Made by a program: the position numbers and the translations under genes. The notes beneath the pieces were generated by a model. It was given only the letters and a program-made list of their open reading frames with translations, was not told where the DNA came from and did no database searches. Positions 18,623 through 27,323 of a DNA stretch of 64,000 nt are shown here, one piece after another (position 1 is the first letter of the stretch; each line of letters begins with the position of its first letter). The stretch comes from Cellvibrionaceae bacterium (GTDB lineage Bacteria; Pseudomonadota; Gammaproteobacteria; Pseudomonadales; Cellvibrionaceae), in assembly GCA_021151695.1 (NCBI GenBank), contig JAGKWU010000004.1, forward strand, positions 372,001-436,000, written 5' to 3'.

Positions 18623-18652
18623 AAAAAGGGGCGCAACATTGCGCCCCTTTTC
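18623..18652 (+). terminator. Terminator after the HD-GYP gene (probably bidirectional)
   Basis: A perfect 13-base inverted repeat, AAAAGGGGCGCAA and its complement, lies directly after the stop codon and is followed by T-rich sequence on both strands. It separates the regulator from the convergent acs gene. Confidence 0.9.
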
Positions 18653-18699
18653 GTTTTTCCGCGCAAATTATTTATCTGCGCACCAATTTATTCGTACAC

Positions 18700-20637
18700 C
18701 TATTTATTCGCACGATGCTCAATCAACTGCGTCACCACCGATGGATCAGCCAGGGTTGAAGTATCTCCCAGCGAATCAATTTCGTTGGCGGCAATCTTGC
18801 GCAGGATGCGACGCATGATTTTACCGGAGCGGGTTTTCGGCAAGCCTGGCGCCCACTGGATAATATCCGGGCGTGCAATTGCACCGATTTCTTTTACCAC
18901 CAATGCCAGCAATTCTTTTTTCAGTTCGTCGCTGGGTTCTTCGCCACTCATCAACGTCACATAAGCGTAAATGCCCTGGCCTTTGATATCGTGCGGATAG
19001 CCCACAACAGCAGACTCGGCGACTTTTTCGTGCAGCACTAACGCAGACTCTACTTCAGCAGTACCCATGCGGTGACCGGATACGTTGAGCACGTCGTCTA
19101 CGCGACCAGTGATCCAGTAGTAACCATCTGCATCGCGGCGCGCGCCGTCACCGGTAAAGTAATAACCGGGATAGGTGCTGTAGTAAGTATCTATGCAGCG
19201 TTGGTGATCGCCGTAGACGCTGCGGATTTGGCTCGGCCAGGCCGCCTTGATCACCAAATTGCCTTCACCGGCGCCCTGCACTTCTTTGCCTTCCGCGTCA
19301 AGCAATGCTGGCTGCACACCAAAAAATGGCAGCGTTGCTGAACCCGGTTTAAGCGCGATAGCGCCCGGTAATGGAGTAAGCATGTGCGCGCCGGTTTCGG
19401 TTTGCCACCAGGTATCCATAATCGGGCAGCGGCTGTCGCCCACCACGCGGTAGTACCACTCCCAAGCTTCAGGGTTAATTGGCTCGCCCACACTGCCCAA
19501 TACACGCAGGGTGGTACGCGCGGTTTTCGTCACCCAGTCATCGCCGGCGCCCATGAGTGCGCGAATAGCAGTTGGTGCGGTGTAGAAAATATTGACGCCG
19601 TGCTTGTCGATCACCTGCCAGCAGCGCGATGCGTCGGGGTAAGTCGGCACGCCTTCAAACATGAGCGTGGTGGCGCCATTGGTGAGCGGGCCGTAGAGGA
19701 TATAGCTATGGCCAGTTACCCAACCCACGTCGGCGGTGCACCAGTAGATATCGCCTTCGCGATAGTCGAATACGTATTTGTGAGTCATGGCCGCTTGCAG
19801 CAAGTAGCCCGCAGTCGTGTGCAGAACGCCTTTGGGTTTACCGGTAGAGCCGGAGGTGTAGAGGATAAACAGCGGATCTTCCGCATCCATTACTTCCGGT
19901 TCGGCTTCGGTTTTTTGTTTGGCAGTGAGTTCGTGATACCAAAAATCACGGCTGTTATCCCAGCTGATGGAACCAGCTGTGCGACGCACCACTATACAAG
20001 TGTGCACATTCGGGCAATGAGCCAAAGCGGTATCGGTATTCGCTTTGAGTGGAACGCGTTTGCCGCCGCGCAGACCTTCGTCGGCAGTGATGACCACTTG
20101 GCAATCCGCATCGAGGATACGATCTTTCAGCGCTTCAGGAGAGAAACCACCAAACACCACCGAGTGCACTGCACCAATACGCGCACAGGCGAGCATGGCG
20201 TAACTGGCCTCAGGAATCATCGGCATATAGATACAAACGCGATCACCCTTTTTCACACCGCGCGAGCGAAGTGCGTTGGCGAGTTTGCACACTTGGTCGT
20301 GCAGTTCCTGATAGGTAATAAACTGGTCTTCTTCCGGATCATCACCTTCCCAGATGATCGCCACTTGCTGCGCACGCGCAGGCAGATGACGGTCAATACA
20401 GTTAACGCTAACGTTCAGTTTGCCATCAATAAACCATTCCACCTTGCCCTGGCGCAGATCGCTTTTGGTCACCTGCGACCAAGGTTGCTGCCACACCAAA
20501 AACTCATTCGCCTGCGCAGCCCAAAAAGTATCGGGATCTTCCACCGATTGCTTGTACATGGACTGGTAGCGCTCCAGGTCAATGGCGGCGTCTGCTTTAA
20601 AACTCTCGGGAACCGGGTATAGATGGACTTCTGACAT
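18700..20637 (-). CDS. acs: Acetyl-CoA synthetase (AMP-forming)
   Basis: 645-residue cytoplasmic adenylate-forming enzyme that activates acetate to acetyl-CoA through acetyl-AMP. The ATP-binding loop YTSGSTGKPKGVLH, the acetate-pocket region with DVGWVTGHSYI, the DTWWQTETGAHM core motif and the hinge/C-terminal VDDVLNVSGHRMGTAEVE are all present. The acetylation-regulated catalytic lysine is Lys606 in KTRSGKIMRR. Length and motifs fit the canonical Acs. It is transcribed alone, convergent with the HD-GYP gene, with an AGAGAG ribosome binding site. Confidence 0.97.
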   Translation of the reverse strand: MSEVHLYPVPESFKADAAIDLERYQSMYKQSVEDPDTFWAAQANEFLVWQQPWSQVTKSDLRQGKVEWFIDGKLNVSVNCIDRHLPARAQQVAIIWEGDDPEEDQFITYQELHDQVCKLANALRSRGVKKGDRVCIYMPMIPEASYAMLACARIGAVHSVVFGGFSPEALKDRILDADCQVVITADEGLRGGKRVPLKANTDTALAHCPNVHTCIVVRRTAGSISWDNSRDFWYHELTAKQKTEAEPEVMDAEDPLFILYTSGSTGKPKGVLHTTAGYLLQAAMTHKYVFDYREGDIYWCTADVGWVTGHSYILYGPLTNGATTLMFEGVPTYPDASRCWQVIDKHGVNIFYTAPTAIRALMGAGDDWVTKTARTTLRVLGSVGEPINPEAWEWYYRVVGDSRCPIMDTWWQTETGAHMLTPLPGAIALKPGSATLPFFGVQPALLDAEGKEVQGAGEGNLVIKAAWPSQIRSVYGDHQRCIDTYYSTYPGYYFTGDGARRDADGYYWITGRVDDVLNVSGHRMGTAEVESALVLHEKVAESAVVGYPHDIKGQGIYAYVTLMSGEEPSDELKKELLALVVKEIGAIARPDIIQWAPGLPKTRSGKIMRRILRKIAANEIDSLGDTSTLADPSVVTQLIEHRANK

Positions 20638-21026
20638 GTTATTTCTCTCTAGCTACTAGGGCTGAACTTGTTATGAAAACTGCTGGGTTTGTCTTTAGCC
20701 GGGTTGTTCTTGATTGTTCTGGCCGGCCCCCTGGATAAGCGGGTTGGCCATGGATGCGCGCCTGAACTGGCAGCGGAAAAACGTGAGAATGCAACGGGTT
20801 ACAATCCTTTAACGCAACCTTTTTATAAAGGCGCCTAGCTTACCAGCACGAGGATATAAATCTCAATGACAACGTTGTCCATATTGTTAATTTTCTGTTT
20901 CATGGATTCTTTCACAAGAGACACGCTTGATGGAAACCAAAAGCCATGTCGCGCAAAACATCATTTAACCAACCGCCTCGCTGAAAGCTGCTAGATTTCC
21001 ATCCAGGAATAAAATTCGGGTGCCCT
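20638..21026. other. Intergenic region between acs and the eCIS-core gene
   Basis: 389 bases between divergent genes. It must hold both promoters. I see no reading frame, no clear inverted repeat and no RNA gene. The half nearer the eCIS-core gene is AT-rich (for example around 20880-20900). The ribosome binding site in front of 21027 is weak. Confidence 0.5.
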
Positions 21027-22622
21027 ATGAAAACGCAACTCCCCCGCCATCACACAGATACAGGCTCATCCCAACAGGTAGCGCGAGCGTCAAGCCAGGC
21101 ACACTTTGTCGACAAGCGTCCCGAATTAGCGATGCAGCACAAACAGCAAAATACCATGGCGATGAGCGCGCAAACCACACAACTGAAAGCCCTGCAGAAG
21201 AAGATGCAGAGCGCCCAACTCACTGCAGACGAAGAACCTCTGCAAGCGAAAACCAATACTGTTCGACAGGAAGAAGCTCAGGCGCCCAAACCCAACAATA
21301 CCGGCCTACCAGATCAACTCAAAGCGGGCATTGAATCCCTCTCCGGTATGTCGATGGATCACGTCAAGGTCCATTACAATTCCAGCCAACCTGCACAATT
21401 AAATGCCCACGCCTATGCACAAGGCAGCGACATACATGTAGCCCCGGGACAAGAACAACACCTTCCACACGAAGCCTGGCATGTGGTGCAGCAAGCACAG
21501 GGACGCGTGAAGCCAACCATGCAAATGAAGCAAGGGGTTCCGGTGAATGATGATGAAGGCTTGGAGCATGAGGCGGATGTGATGGGGGCGAAGGCATTAA
21601 ACACACCCCTCCAGCGCAAAGCATTTGCAATATCGTCCACACCAACAGGCATTGGCGTCGCCCAAAAAACACCGGCGCAAGTAGCAGAAGTAGAAGCCTT
21701 AACGCTGGCCCACCCGGACATGCCGCCCACTTACTTAAATACAGTCGCGGAAGTTAAAGATACCGATGACGTGACGCAGCATAGTGAGCGCTGGCGAGAG
21801 ATGGTAACGCACTCAGGTCACAACCCCAGAAGTCCCCAATCTATCGAACTTAACAAAACCAGATTCAACACAGCCAAAAAAGCCGTTGTCGATAATATTC
21901 CTACAGTGCGCACCAATGTTAAGGCCACCTATCGCGGCGCAAAAGAACCTCATATCGATTCCGAGATCGAAATGGCAAACCGCCGGAGTGAGGAAGCGAA
22001 AGACATCTATAAAGATTTACCGGCACCAACGGGTGGACCGCGAAAAAAAGATCGAATGAAGCAAGCCAATGCCGCCGTCAAAGAAAAAGTTGATCTCATT
22101 ACAGGGGAAGCAAAAGATATTGATGATCGTAAAAACCGATTCCCCGCGATAAAACTGTTGCCAAAATTGATTCGCGCAGCGGGCTACATTCCGCCAATAG
22201 TCGTCACCAATAAAACAAAATTTGCCGAATTAATTGCGATGGAAACTGTTCAGCAAACAGATAGAGGCGAGGTGTTAAACACTGCAAAAGACGAACATAC
22301 CGATGGAAATGTCGGCAAACTCAATTGGTTGCAATGGTTTGCGATTAACACTCCAAGGCCCTATACCACCAGCGTTAAATTACCTCTGACACCCGCTGAA
22401 AGACTTGCAAACGCTTACACGCGAGAATACGAACTTAATGGGCATGACCCTAAATGTGTCCATATTCATTGGGACAACTCTGGCGCACAACCCGTAGTAG
22501 CCAATGGCCCAAGCCCTGCACACACTAAAACCTCGCGCGGTGGAGGCGAAATTGAAACCCTGCCAAAAAGCCGCTTGCAAGGACTCTACATTCCGATTGT
22601 AGGCAACGAACAATTACCTTAG
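21027..22622 (+). CDS. eCIS-core (DUF4157) domain protein with unknown C-terminal domain
   Basis: 531 residues, no signal peptide. Residues 1-90 are Gln- and Ala-rich and look disordered. The eCIS-core domain (about 93-190) starts GLPDQLKAGIESLSGMSMDH and contains HVKVHYNS, an H-E-x-x-H zinc-protease motif at 148-152 (PHEAWHVVQQAQGR) and the downstream EHEADVMG, so it is a putative metallopeptidase. In other bacteria this domain marks proteins linked to extracellular contractile injection systems and other released effectors. The C-terminal ~330 residues are charged and I do not recognise them. No tail, sheath or baseplate genes are in the window. A methyltransferase gene follows after 15 bases. 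Confidence 0.82.
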   Translation: MKTQLPRHHTDTGSSQQVARASSQAHFVDKRPELAMQHKQQNTMAMSAQTTQLKALQKKMQSAQLTADEEPLQAKTNTVRQEEAQAPKPNNTGLPDQLKAGIESLSGMSMDHVKVHYNSSQPAQLNAHAYAQGSDIHVAPGQEQHLPHEAWHVVQQAQGRVKPTMQMKQGVPVNDDEGLEHEADVMGAKALNTPLQRKAFAISSTPTGIGVAQKTPAQVAEVEALTLAHPDMPPTYLNTVAEVKDTDDVTQHSERWREMVTHSGHNPRSPQSIELNKTRFNTAKKAVVDNIPTVRTNVKATYRGAKEPHIDSEIEMANRRSEEAKDIYKDLPAPTGGPRKKDRMKQANAAVKEKVDLITGEAKDIDDRKNRFPAIKLLPKLIRAAGYIPPIVVTNKTKFAELIAMETVQQTDRGEVLNTAKDEHTDGNVGKLNWLQWFAINTPRPYTTSVKLPLTPAERLANAYTREYELNGHDPKCVHIHWDNSGAQPVVANGPSPAHTKTSRGGGEIETLPKSRLQGLYIPIVGNEQLP

Positions 22623-22637
22623 TAGCTATGTGACCAC

Positions 22638-23234
22638 ATGAACCTCATCGAAAAAGCCACCATACAAGCCTTCCACCGCGCCCGCCTCGGCAATGAATCG
22701 CTGGTGGAATTAGGCTTTCGCAACAGCGATAGCCAATCAAAACGTTTTGAAACCCTTTGCCAATGGGGCGACATGAGCGGCTGCACGATTATGGATTTAG
22801 GCTGCGGTTACGGCGACCTGAAACCTTTCCTCGATCAGCGCTTTTCCAATTTCCATTACCTGGGTGTGGATTTCCTGAAAGAATTTATCGACGGCGCCAA
22901 CGAACGCTACGGTCATTCATCCAACGCGCAATTTATCCAGGCAGACTTTTTAACAGCGGGATTGCCAGAAGTGGATATCGTCATCGCCTCCGGCAGCCTG
23001 AACTACCGCTCGCAAAATCATTTACATCCCTGGCAAACCATCAGCCGTATGTGGGAAGTTGCGCAGAAAGGTGTTGCGTTTAATTTGCTGGATGCGAGAT
23101 TTTTTGCTGCTGATGAAGTGCTTTGTGGTTATCAGCCGAAAGAGGTGTTGGATTTTTGTAGGGAGATGGACACCAATGCCGAATTGGTGAGTGGTTATTT
23201 GGTGGATGATTTTACGGTGTTGATGTGGAAGTAA
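22638..23234 (+). CDS. Class I SAM-dependent methyltransferase
   Basis: 198-residue Rossmann-fold methyltransferase. Motif I is IMDLGCGYGDLKPFL (51-65). The acidic ribose-binding residue follows in YLGVDFLKEFIDGA, and VDIVIASGSLNYRS is the motif IV region. The N-terminal helix region and the C-terminal VSGYLVDDFTVLMWK complete a small single-domain enzyme. It starts 15 bases after the eCIS-core gene, with no terminator between, so the two are almost certainly one transcript. Similar small methyltransferases act on proteins, small molecules or tRNA; the target here is unknown. Modification of the neighbour is only a hypothesis. Confidence 0.85.
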   Translation: MNLIEKATIQAFHRARLGNESLVELGFRNSDSQSKRFETLCQWGDMSGCTIMDLGCGYGDLKPFLDQRFSNFHYLGVDFLKEFIDGANERYGHSSNAQFIQADFLTAGLPEVDIVIASGSLNYRSQNHLHPWQTISRMWEVAQKGVAFNLLDARFFAADEVLCGYQPKEVLDFCREMDTNAELVSGYLVDDFTVLMWK

Positions 23235-23414
23235 AATTCAGTTTACTCAACTCAAAATAAGCCTACTTCGATTATCAAAAAACGCCCGACACACATCATC
23301 GAGCATTTTGCAATGAAATTCATATCACTTAATCAGCAGAACGAAAAATATCAGCCTTATCAAACAAGATCAAAATTAACGTACAGTGCCACATTAATTG
23401 TTTTCCACCCAAGC

Positions 23415-25004
23415 CTATTCAGTTTTTCCAACTGGCAACTTCATTAAAACGAAATAAGACAAGAGCCCCTCTTTATCCTCAAGCTGAAATAAACTGTCGC
23501 TCGCTCCGAAGACTTTATTAAGTAGGTTTATTGATTCACGTTTAGTGACAACGAGCAACCCTGGTTGTTGCAACAAATCAACTTGTCTTAAAGTATTATC
23601 GGTTAAATTCCCAGGTAACAACTTCACGCTAGCAAGCGGAAAAAAATATTGCACAAAAGACGCGGGCTCTATATCGGTCAATAACACCGTTCCAGCCGGC
23701 AAAGCGATTGATTTTTGCAATTCCTGGAGCGGTCGAGTTTGTGGATTCAACACAGTTTTGTACTGAATATTTTGAATCACCCCAGGCTCACCATTGTGTT
23801 TCAATGAAGACACAATTCCCGAGTGAATCCCATAAGACCGAAAGAGCAGGAAACCCACCAATAAGGCAACTGGCAAAACAACTACTATGGGCTTTACCAA
23901 TTTTGCAAGATAACTCAATCCGGCACTTACACCTAATATTATAAACGGCACGGTGGGTGCAATCATCCTGGGATCCAGATCCATAATTGATAATTGTCTA
24001 TTAACGATAAGAAAAATCAAATATGACAAACACCATAAAAAAGACAACATAGAAAATAATAAGCTGGGCGAATTACGGAGCGCAGCCCCATTTTCTTGAA
24101 TTTGCTCTTCCGACCTTTTTTTTGAAAAAAACACAAAAATTAGCCAAGCCAATACTACAAGCAAATAAGCCGCAGAAAATGGAAAAATCTCATCTTTCAA
24201 AAAATAACCAAGCAGCTCAAAATCTTCCATTAAGTTTGCCACTGGCTTATCCCTATCACCCACAAGAGTTGAGGTTAAAAAATAATTGCGAGCCAAAAGA
24301 GGTACGGCAACAATTGAAAAAATCGCTACCGTCAAAGCTCCCCACCGCAAACGATGGCGAAATGAACCTCTCCTAACAAACGCAATACAAACCAAAAATC
24401 CCCCCAAAAAACCTAAACCTGCATAGCGCGTATAAAAAGCCACCGCCAACGCTAGAATAGTGGCGCACAAAAACTTAAGCTCATGCTCTTCCTTTGAAAC
24501 AAAAAACATCCACTGCAAATAAAACGCCAACAACACTAACGGTATAAATACCACCTCACTCCATCCATACATGTAAACCACTTGCATACTTGGCAAAAAA
24601 ACCAACATAACTGTCACAAAAAAAGCTATTTTCGCATGGATAAATTTCTTACAGACAAACCAAAACAACACTGCCGTAATAGATAGAAAAAACGCATTAA
24701 TCCAAGCAATCTGAAGATCAGCGCTCCTATTAAATAGATCCAAGGATGGAATTAACGCAGACAAGGTTAGTGGATAAAGCGGCGGCCACAGTGTCATTGC
24801 CTTATAATCATTTTCACCAATTTTATGATTTGAAAGCGACAAACCATGACCCATCGTAAATTGCTGCGCTGCGTTCAAATACGACAACGAATCCATGCTC
24901 ATAGCTGCACCATTTGGCGTGTGTGAGCGAGTAATCAGAATCGAAAATACAACCAGAAAAAACACCAAGAACGGGTTAATTGAGATTTTTTTTAAAGTAT
25001 CCAT
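23415..25004 (-). CDS. Polytopic GT-C-type glycosyltransferase-like membrane protein (ArnT/PMT family 39-like)
   Basis: 529 residues with about ten to twelve membrane helices and a C-terminal soluble part of about 130 residues. The first extracytoplasmic loop carries MSMDSLSYLNAAQQF, an acidic motif in the position used for catalysis by GT-C enzymes such as ArnT and protein mannosyltransferases. WPPLYPLTLSALIP and RYAGLGFLGG are also typical. Such proteins transfer a sugar from a polyprenyl-phosphate donor on the periplasmic side. Base composition is clearly more AT-rich than its neighbours, suggesting horizontal transfer. It stands alone, with no other cell-envelope gene adjacent. Start chosen at 25004 with an AAGGAA site. 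Confidence 0.75.
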   Translation of the reverse strand: MDTLKKISINPFLVFFLVVFSILITRSHTPNGAAMSMDSLSYLNAAQQFTMGHGLSLSNHKIGENDYKAMTLWPPLYPLTLSALIPSLDLFNRSADLQIAWINAFFLSITAVLFWFVCKKFIHAKIAFFVTVMLVFLPSMQVVYMYGWSEVVFIPLVLLAFYLQWMFFVSKEEHELKFLCATILALAVAFYTRYAGLGFLGGFLVCIAFVRRGSFRHRLRWGALTVAIFSIVAVPLLARNYFLTSTLVGDRDKPVANLMEDFELLGYFLKDEIFPFSAAYLLVVLAWLIFVFFSKKRSEEQIQENGAALRNSPSLLFSMLSFLWCLSYLIFLIVNRQLSIMDLDPRMIAPTVPFIILGVSAGLSYLAKLVKPIVVVLPVALLVGFLLFRSYGIHSGIVSSLKHNGEPGVIQNIQYKTVLNPQTRPLQELQKSIALPAGTVLLTDIEPASFVQYFFPLASVKLLPGNLTDNTLRQVDLLQQPGLLVVTKRESINLLNKVFGASDSLFQLEDKEGLLSYFVLMKLPVGKTE

Positions 25005-25095
25005 AGCTAAAATTCCTTAATTATTTTTGCTGATCTGTTTTGATTGAATCAACCGAAGCACTCTGCGAAATAAGTGAGTGGCACAATAAAAATAC

Positions 25096-25123
25096 AAAAA
25101 AAAGCCCGCAGCTGCGGGCTTTT
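25096..25123 (-). terminator. Terminator of the panCD transcript
   Basis: A perfect hairpin (AAAAGCCCGCAG paired with CTGCGGGCTTTT) begins 15 bases after the panD stop and is followed on the minus strand by a T run. Confidence 0.92.
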
Positions 25124-25138
25124 CACACTGCAAGAAGC

Positions 25139-25519
25139 TTACGCAACCTGCATCGGAATTGTATTGGATGTACGTTCAACTTTGTTGTTTGCATCCAGGT
25201 AAACCAGCTTTGGTTTGTGGTTTAGCAATTCGGCGTCGTTGAAGTGGCCGTAGGTGGCGATGATTACGCGGTCGCCCACTTGCACTTTGCGCGCGGCGGC
25301 GCCGTTCATGGAGAAGGTGCCTGAGCCGGGTTCGGCGAGGATGATGTAAGTGTGGAAACGCTCGCCGTTGCTTACGTTGTAAATATCAATTTGTTCGAAC
25401 TCGCGCATACCGGCAAGGGCGACCAGGTCGGCGTCGATTGCGCAGGAGCCGTCGTACCAAAGTTCCGCCTGGGTAACTTTGGCCATGTGTAATTTTGCTT
25501 TGAGCATGTGAGTTAACAT
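25139..25519 (-). CDS. panD: Aspartate 1-decarboxylase
   Basis: 126-residue proenzyme that makes beta-alanine for pantothenate from aspartate. The self-cleavage site that generates the pyruvoyl cofactor is visible in ELWYDGSCAIDADL, where the bond before the Ser of G-S-C is cut. The sequence NGERFHTYIILAEPGSGTF matches the substrate-binding region. The N-terminus MLTHMLKAKLHMAKVT aligns with E. coli PanD, supporting the ATG at 25519, which has GGAG upstream. It lies downstream of panC on the same strand, 158 bases away, and ends at a terminator. Confidence 0.96.
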   Translation of the reverse strand: MLTHMLKAKLHMAKVTQAELWYDGSCAIDADLVALAGMREFEQIDIYNVSNGERFHTYIILAEPGSGTFSMNGAAARKVQVGDRVIIATYGHFNDAELLNHKPKLVYLDANNKVERTSNTIPMQVA

Positions 25520-25677
25520 AAGTATCTCCAGAAGCCGAAAGAGTCAGTTGCTAAAAGTTAAAGGAGGTTGCACTGCTGCAACCATAGTCCTTCATCGACT
25601 TCCATCACCGGCCTTTAAACCATCACCGGTGCACCCCGCTGGGATCTCGAATATCCCACCCCTGAATCGTTTTGGAT

Positions 25678-26529
25678 TTAAGCCAAAACGACTGAAACAT
25701 TATCAATCAAGCGGGCGCCCTGTGTATACATAGCGCCCAGGATGGTGATTTCCGTATCATCGTGCGCAGCCGGATCAAGCGTGCGGCTGTTGCAGATATT
25801 GAGGTAATCCACCCTGAAACCGGCGGCGACTATCTGCTCGCGCGCCGCGTCTTCCAGTGCCGCAAAATCGCGGCGACCCTGTTCAATTTCTTGCTTTACC
25901 CAATTCAGGCTGCGATTCAACTGCGCAACCCTTGGACGTTCGTCTGGCGTGATGAAACCGTTACGCGAACTCATGGCCAGGCCATCGGCTTCGCGGAAGA
26001 TTTCACCGGCGGTAATTTTAATCGGAATGCACAGATCTTCCACCATGCGGCGAATCACCGCGAGCTGCTGAAAGTCTTTCGTCCCGAACACCGCTTCGTC
26101 CGGCTGGACGATGTTGAACAGCTTGGTGACAACCGTGGTCACACCTTCAAAGTGGCCGGGACGACTTGCACCACAGAGCACGTCAGTCATGGTCGGGACT
26201 ATGACGCGGGTCTGCTCGGCCATGCCGTTGGGGTAAATCTCTTTCTCACCGGGGCAGAACAGGTAATCGCAATTGGCGGCCTCCAGCTTGGCGGTATCAG
26301 CGGCCAGGGTGCGTGGGTACTTGTCCCAATCCTCGTTCAAACCAAACTGCAGTGGGTTAACAAAAATACTGGTTACCACCACATCACAGTTGGCTTGGGC
26401 AATCTTTACCAACTCAATATGCGCATTGTGCAGGTTGCCCATAGTGGGCACAAAACCTATGCGCTTGCCGGCTCGGCGCTCGGCGGCCAAGGCATCGCGA
26501 AGGGTCTGTATATGATGGAAAACCTGCAT
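25678..26529 (-). CDS. panC: Pantothenate synthetase
   Basis: About 284 residues. It condenses pantoate and beta-alanine using ATP through a pantoyl-adenylate intermediate. The adenylylation-type motif FVPTMGNLHNAHIELVKIA near the N-terminus and VFGTKDFQQLAVIRRMVEDL are the expected active-site blocks; MSSRNGFITPDER is the KMSKS-like loop region. The ATG at 26529 is preferred over the TTG three bases earlier, with AGGAA upstream. panD follows, so both beta-alanine supply and condensation are encoded together. panB, the usual third member, is not in the window. Confidence 0.96.
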   Translation of the reverse strand: MQVFHHIQTLRDALAAERRAGKRIGFVPTMGNLHNAHIELVKIAQANCDVVVTSIFVNPLQFGLNEDWDKYPRTLAADTAKLEAANCDYLFCPGEKEIYPNGMAEQTRVIVPTMTDVLCGASRPGHFEGVTTVVTKLFNIVQPDEAVFGTKDFQQLAVIRRMVEDLCIPIKITAGEIFREADGLAMSSRNGFITPDERPRVAQLNRSLNWVKQEIEQGRRDFAALEDAAREQIVAAGFRVDYLNICNSRTLDPAAHDDTEITILGAMYTQGARLIDNVSVVLA

Positions 26530-26836
26530 CAATAGTTCCTGTCTGCTGGGGAAAACGGGCGCGGATAATACACGGTTGGAGAAGTTTAGTACATTTGGAC
26601 AGCTTAATTTTTAATCAATTCAACTGGCTTCACACCCCGTAAATAACCTATTAAGGCACCTACTCGATTTTTATAGCGCTTTTTGTTCCAAAAAAGTGCA
26701 AAACCCCAACTTGACCACCGCTTGTCGCGGGAATATTATTTGCCTAAGCAAACATTGTTTTGGCAAACACTGCCTTTTCAATAATTGCTAATGCAAATTC
26801 TGGCAGGGCACCCTTTAGCGAGGCAGACAGCTGATC
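26530..26836. other. Divergent promoter region between panC and the marR gene
   Basis: 307 bases without a gene. Two near-identical ten-base direct repeats, GCAAACATTG (26748-26757) and GCAAACACTG (26763-26772), lie 65-90 bases before the MarR start within a T/A-rich stretch that also contains TTTGCC and GGCAAA (26739-26767). This is a plausible autoregulatory operator, though its symmetry is imperfect. Confidence 0.4.
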
Positions 26837-27313
26837 ATGAGCCATTACGACCCCAACAACTTCCATACCGGCCAGAGCCTCGGCTACTTGCTGAAGATTA
26901 ACCATTCGCTGATGCACGACTGCGCCGACCAACTGTTTGGTGAGAACGATATCAGCTTTGTGCAGTGGATTGCCCTGCGCAAGCTGAGCGAAGGCACAGC
27001 CTTGACCGCCAGTGAGCTGTGCCGTGAGATGCGCCACGATAACGGCGCCCTAACCCGTTTGCTCGACCAACTTGAGGAGCGCGGCTTTATCGAGCGCAAA
27101 CGTAGCCAGCAGGATCGCCGGGTGGTGGATTTGCAAATTACGCCCGCTGGGCTGAGCAAGGTTAACGAGCTGACGCCGCCACTGGTCAACAACCTCAATA
27201 GCGCGCTGCAAAACTTCAGCAGCGACGAATTCAACGAGCTGATTCGCCTGCTACTCAAACTCAAAAACGAGCTGCAGTCCTTCACCACTCAATCCTCTTC
27301 AGAAAAACCTTAA
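26837..27313 (+). CDS. MarR-family transcriptional regulator of the efflux operon
   Basis: 158-residue winged-helix repressor. The DNA-binding domain spans about residues 40-110: ALTASELCREMRHDNGALTR is the recognition region and LIERKRS-like FIERKRSQQDRRVVDLQIT is the wing, with the conserved D-R-R of MarR proteins. It is the first gene of a four-gene unit with an outer-membrane channel, a membrane-fusion protein and an MFS pump, starting 10 bases before the channel gene. It probably represses this operon and responds to a pump substrate such as a phenolic or a hydrophobic drug. Confidence 0.92.
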   Translation: MSHYDPNNFHTGQSLGYLLKINHSLMHDCADQLFGENDISFVQWIALRKLSEGTALTASELCREMRHDNGALTRLLDQLEERGFIERKRSQQDRRVVDLQITPAGLSKVNELTPPLVNNLNSALQNFSSDEFNELIRLLLKLKNELQSFTTQSSSEKP

Positions 27314-27323
27314 CGGAGGCTAC

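Noticed and set aside
19384..20622. A 412-codon frame antisense to acs
   Set aside because: It is the mirror frame of a strongly coding acs gene. Its translation is rich in His, Arg and Ala with no domain.
20638..21026. Possible regulatory RNA or CRP site upstream of acs
   Set aside because: I looked for a TGTGA-N6-TCACA type site and for hairpin-plus-T structures and found none convincing.
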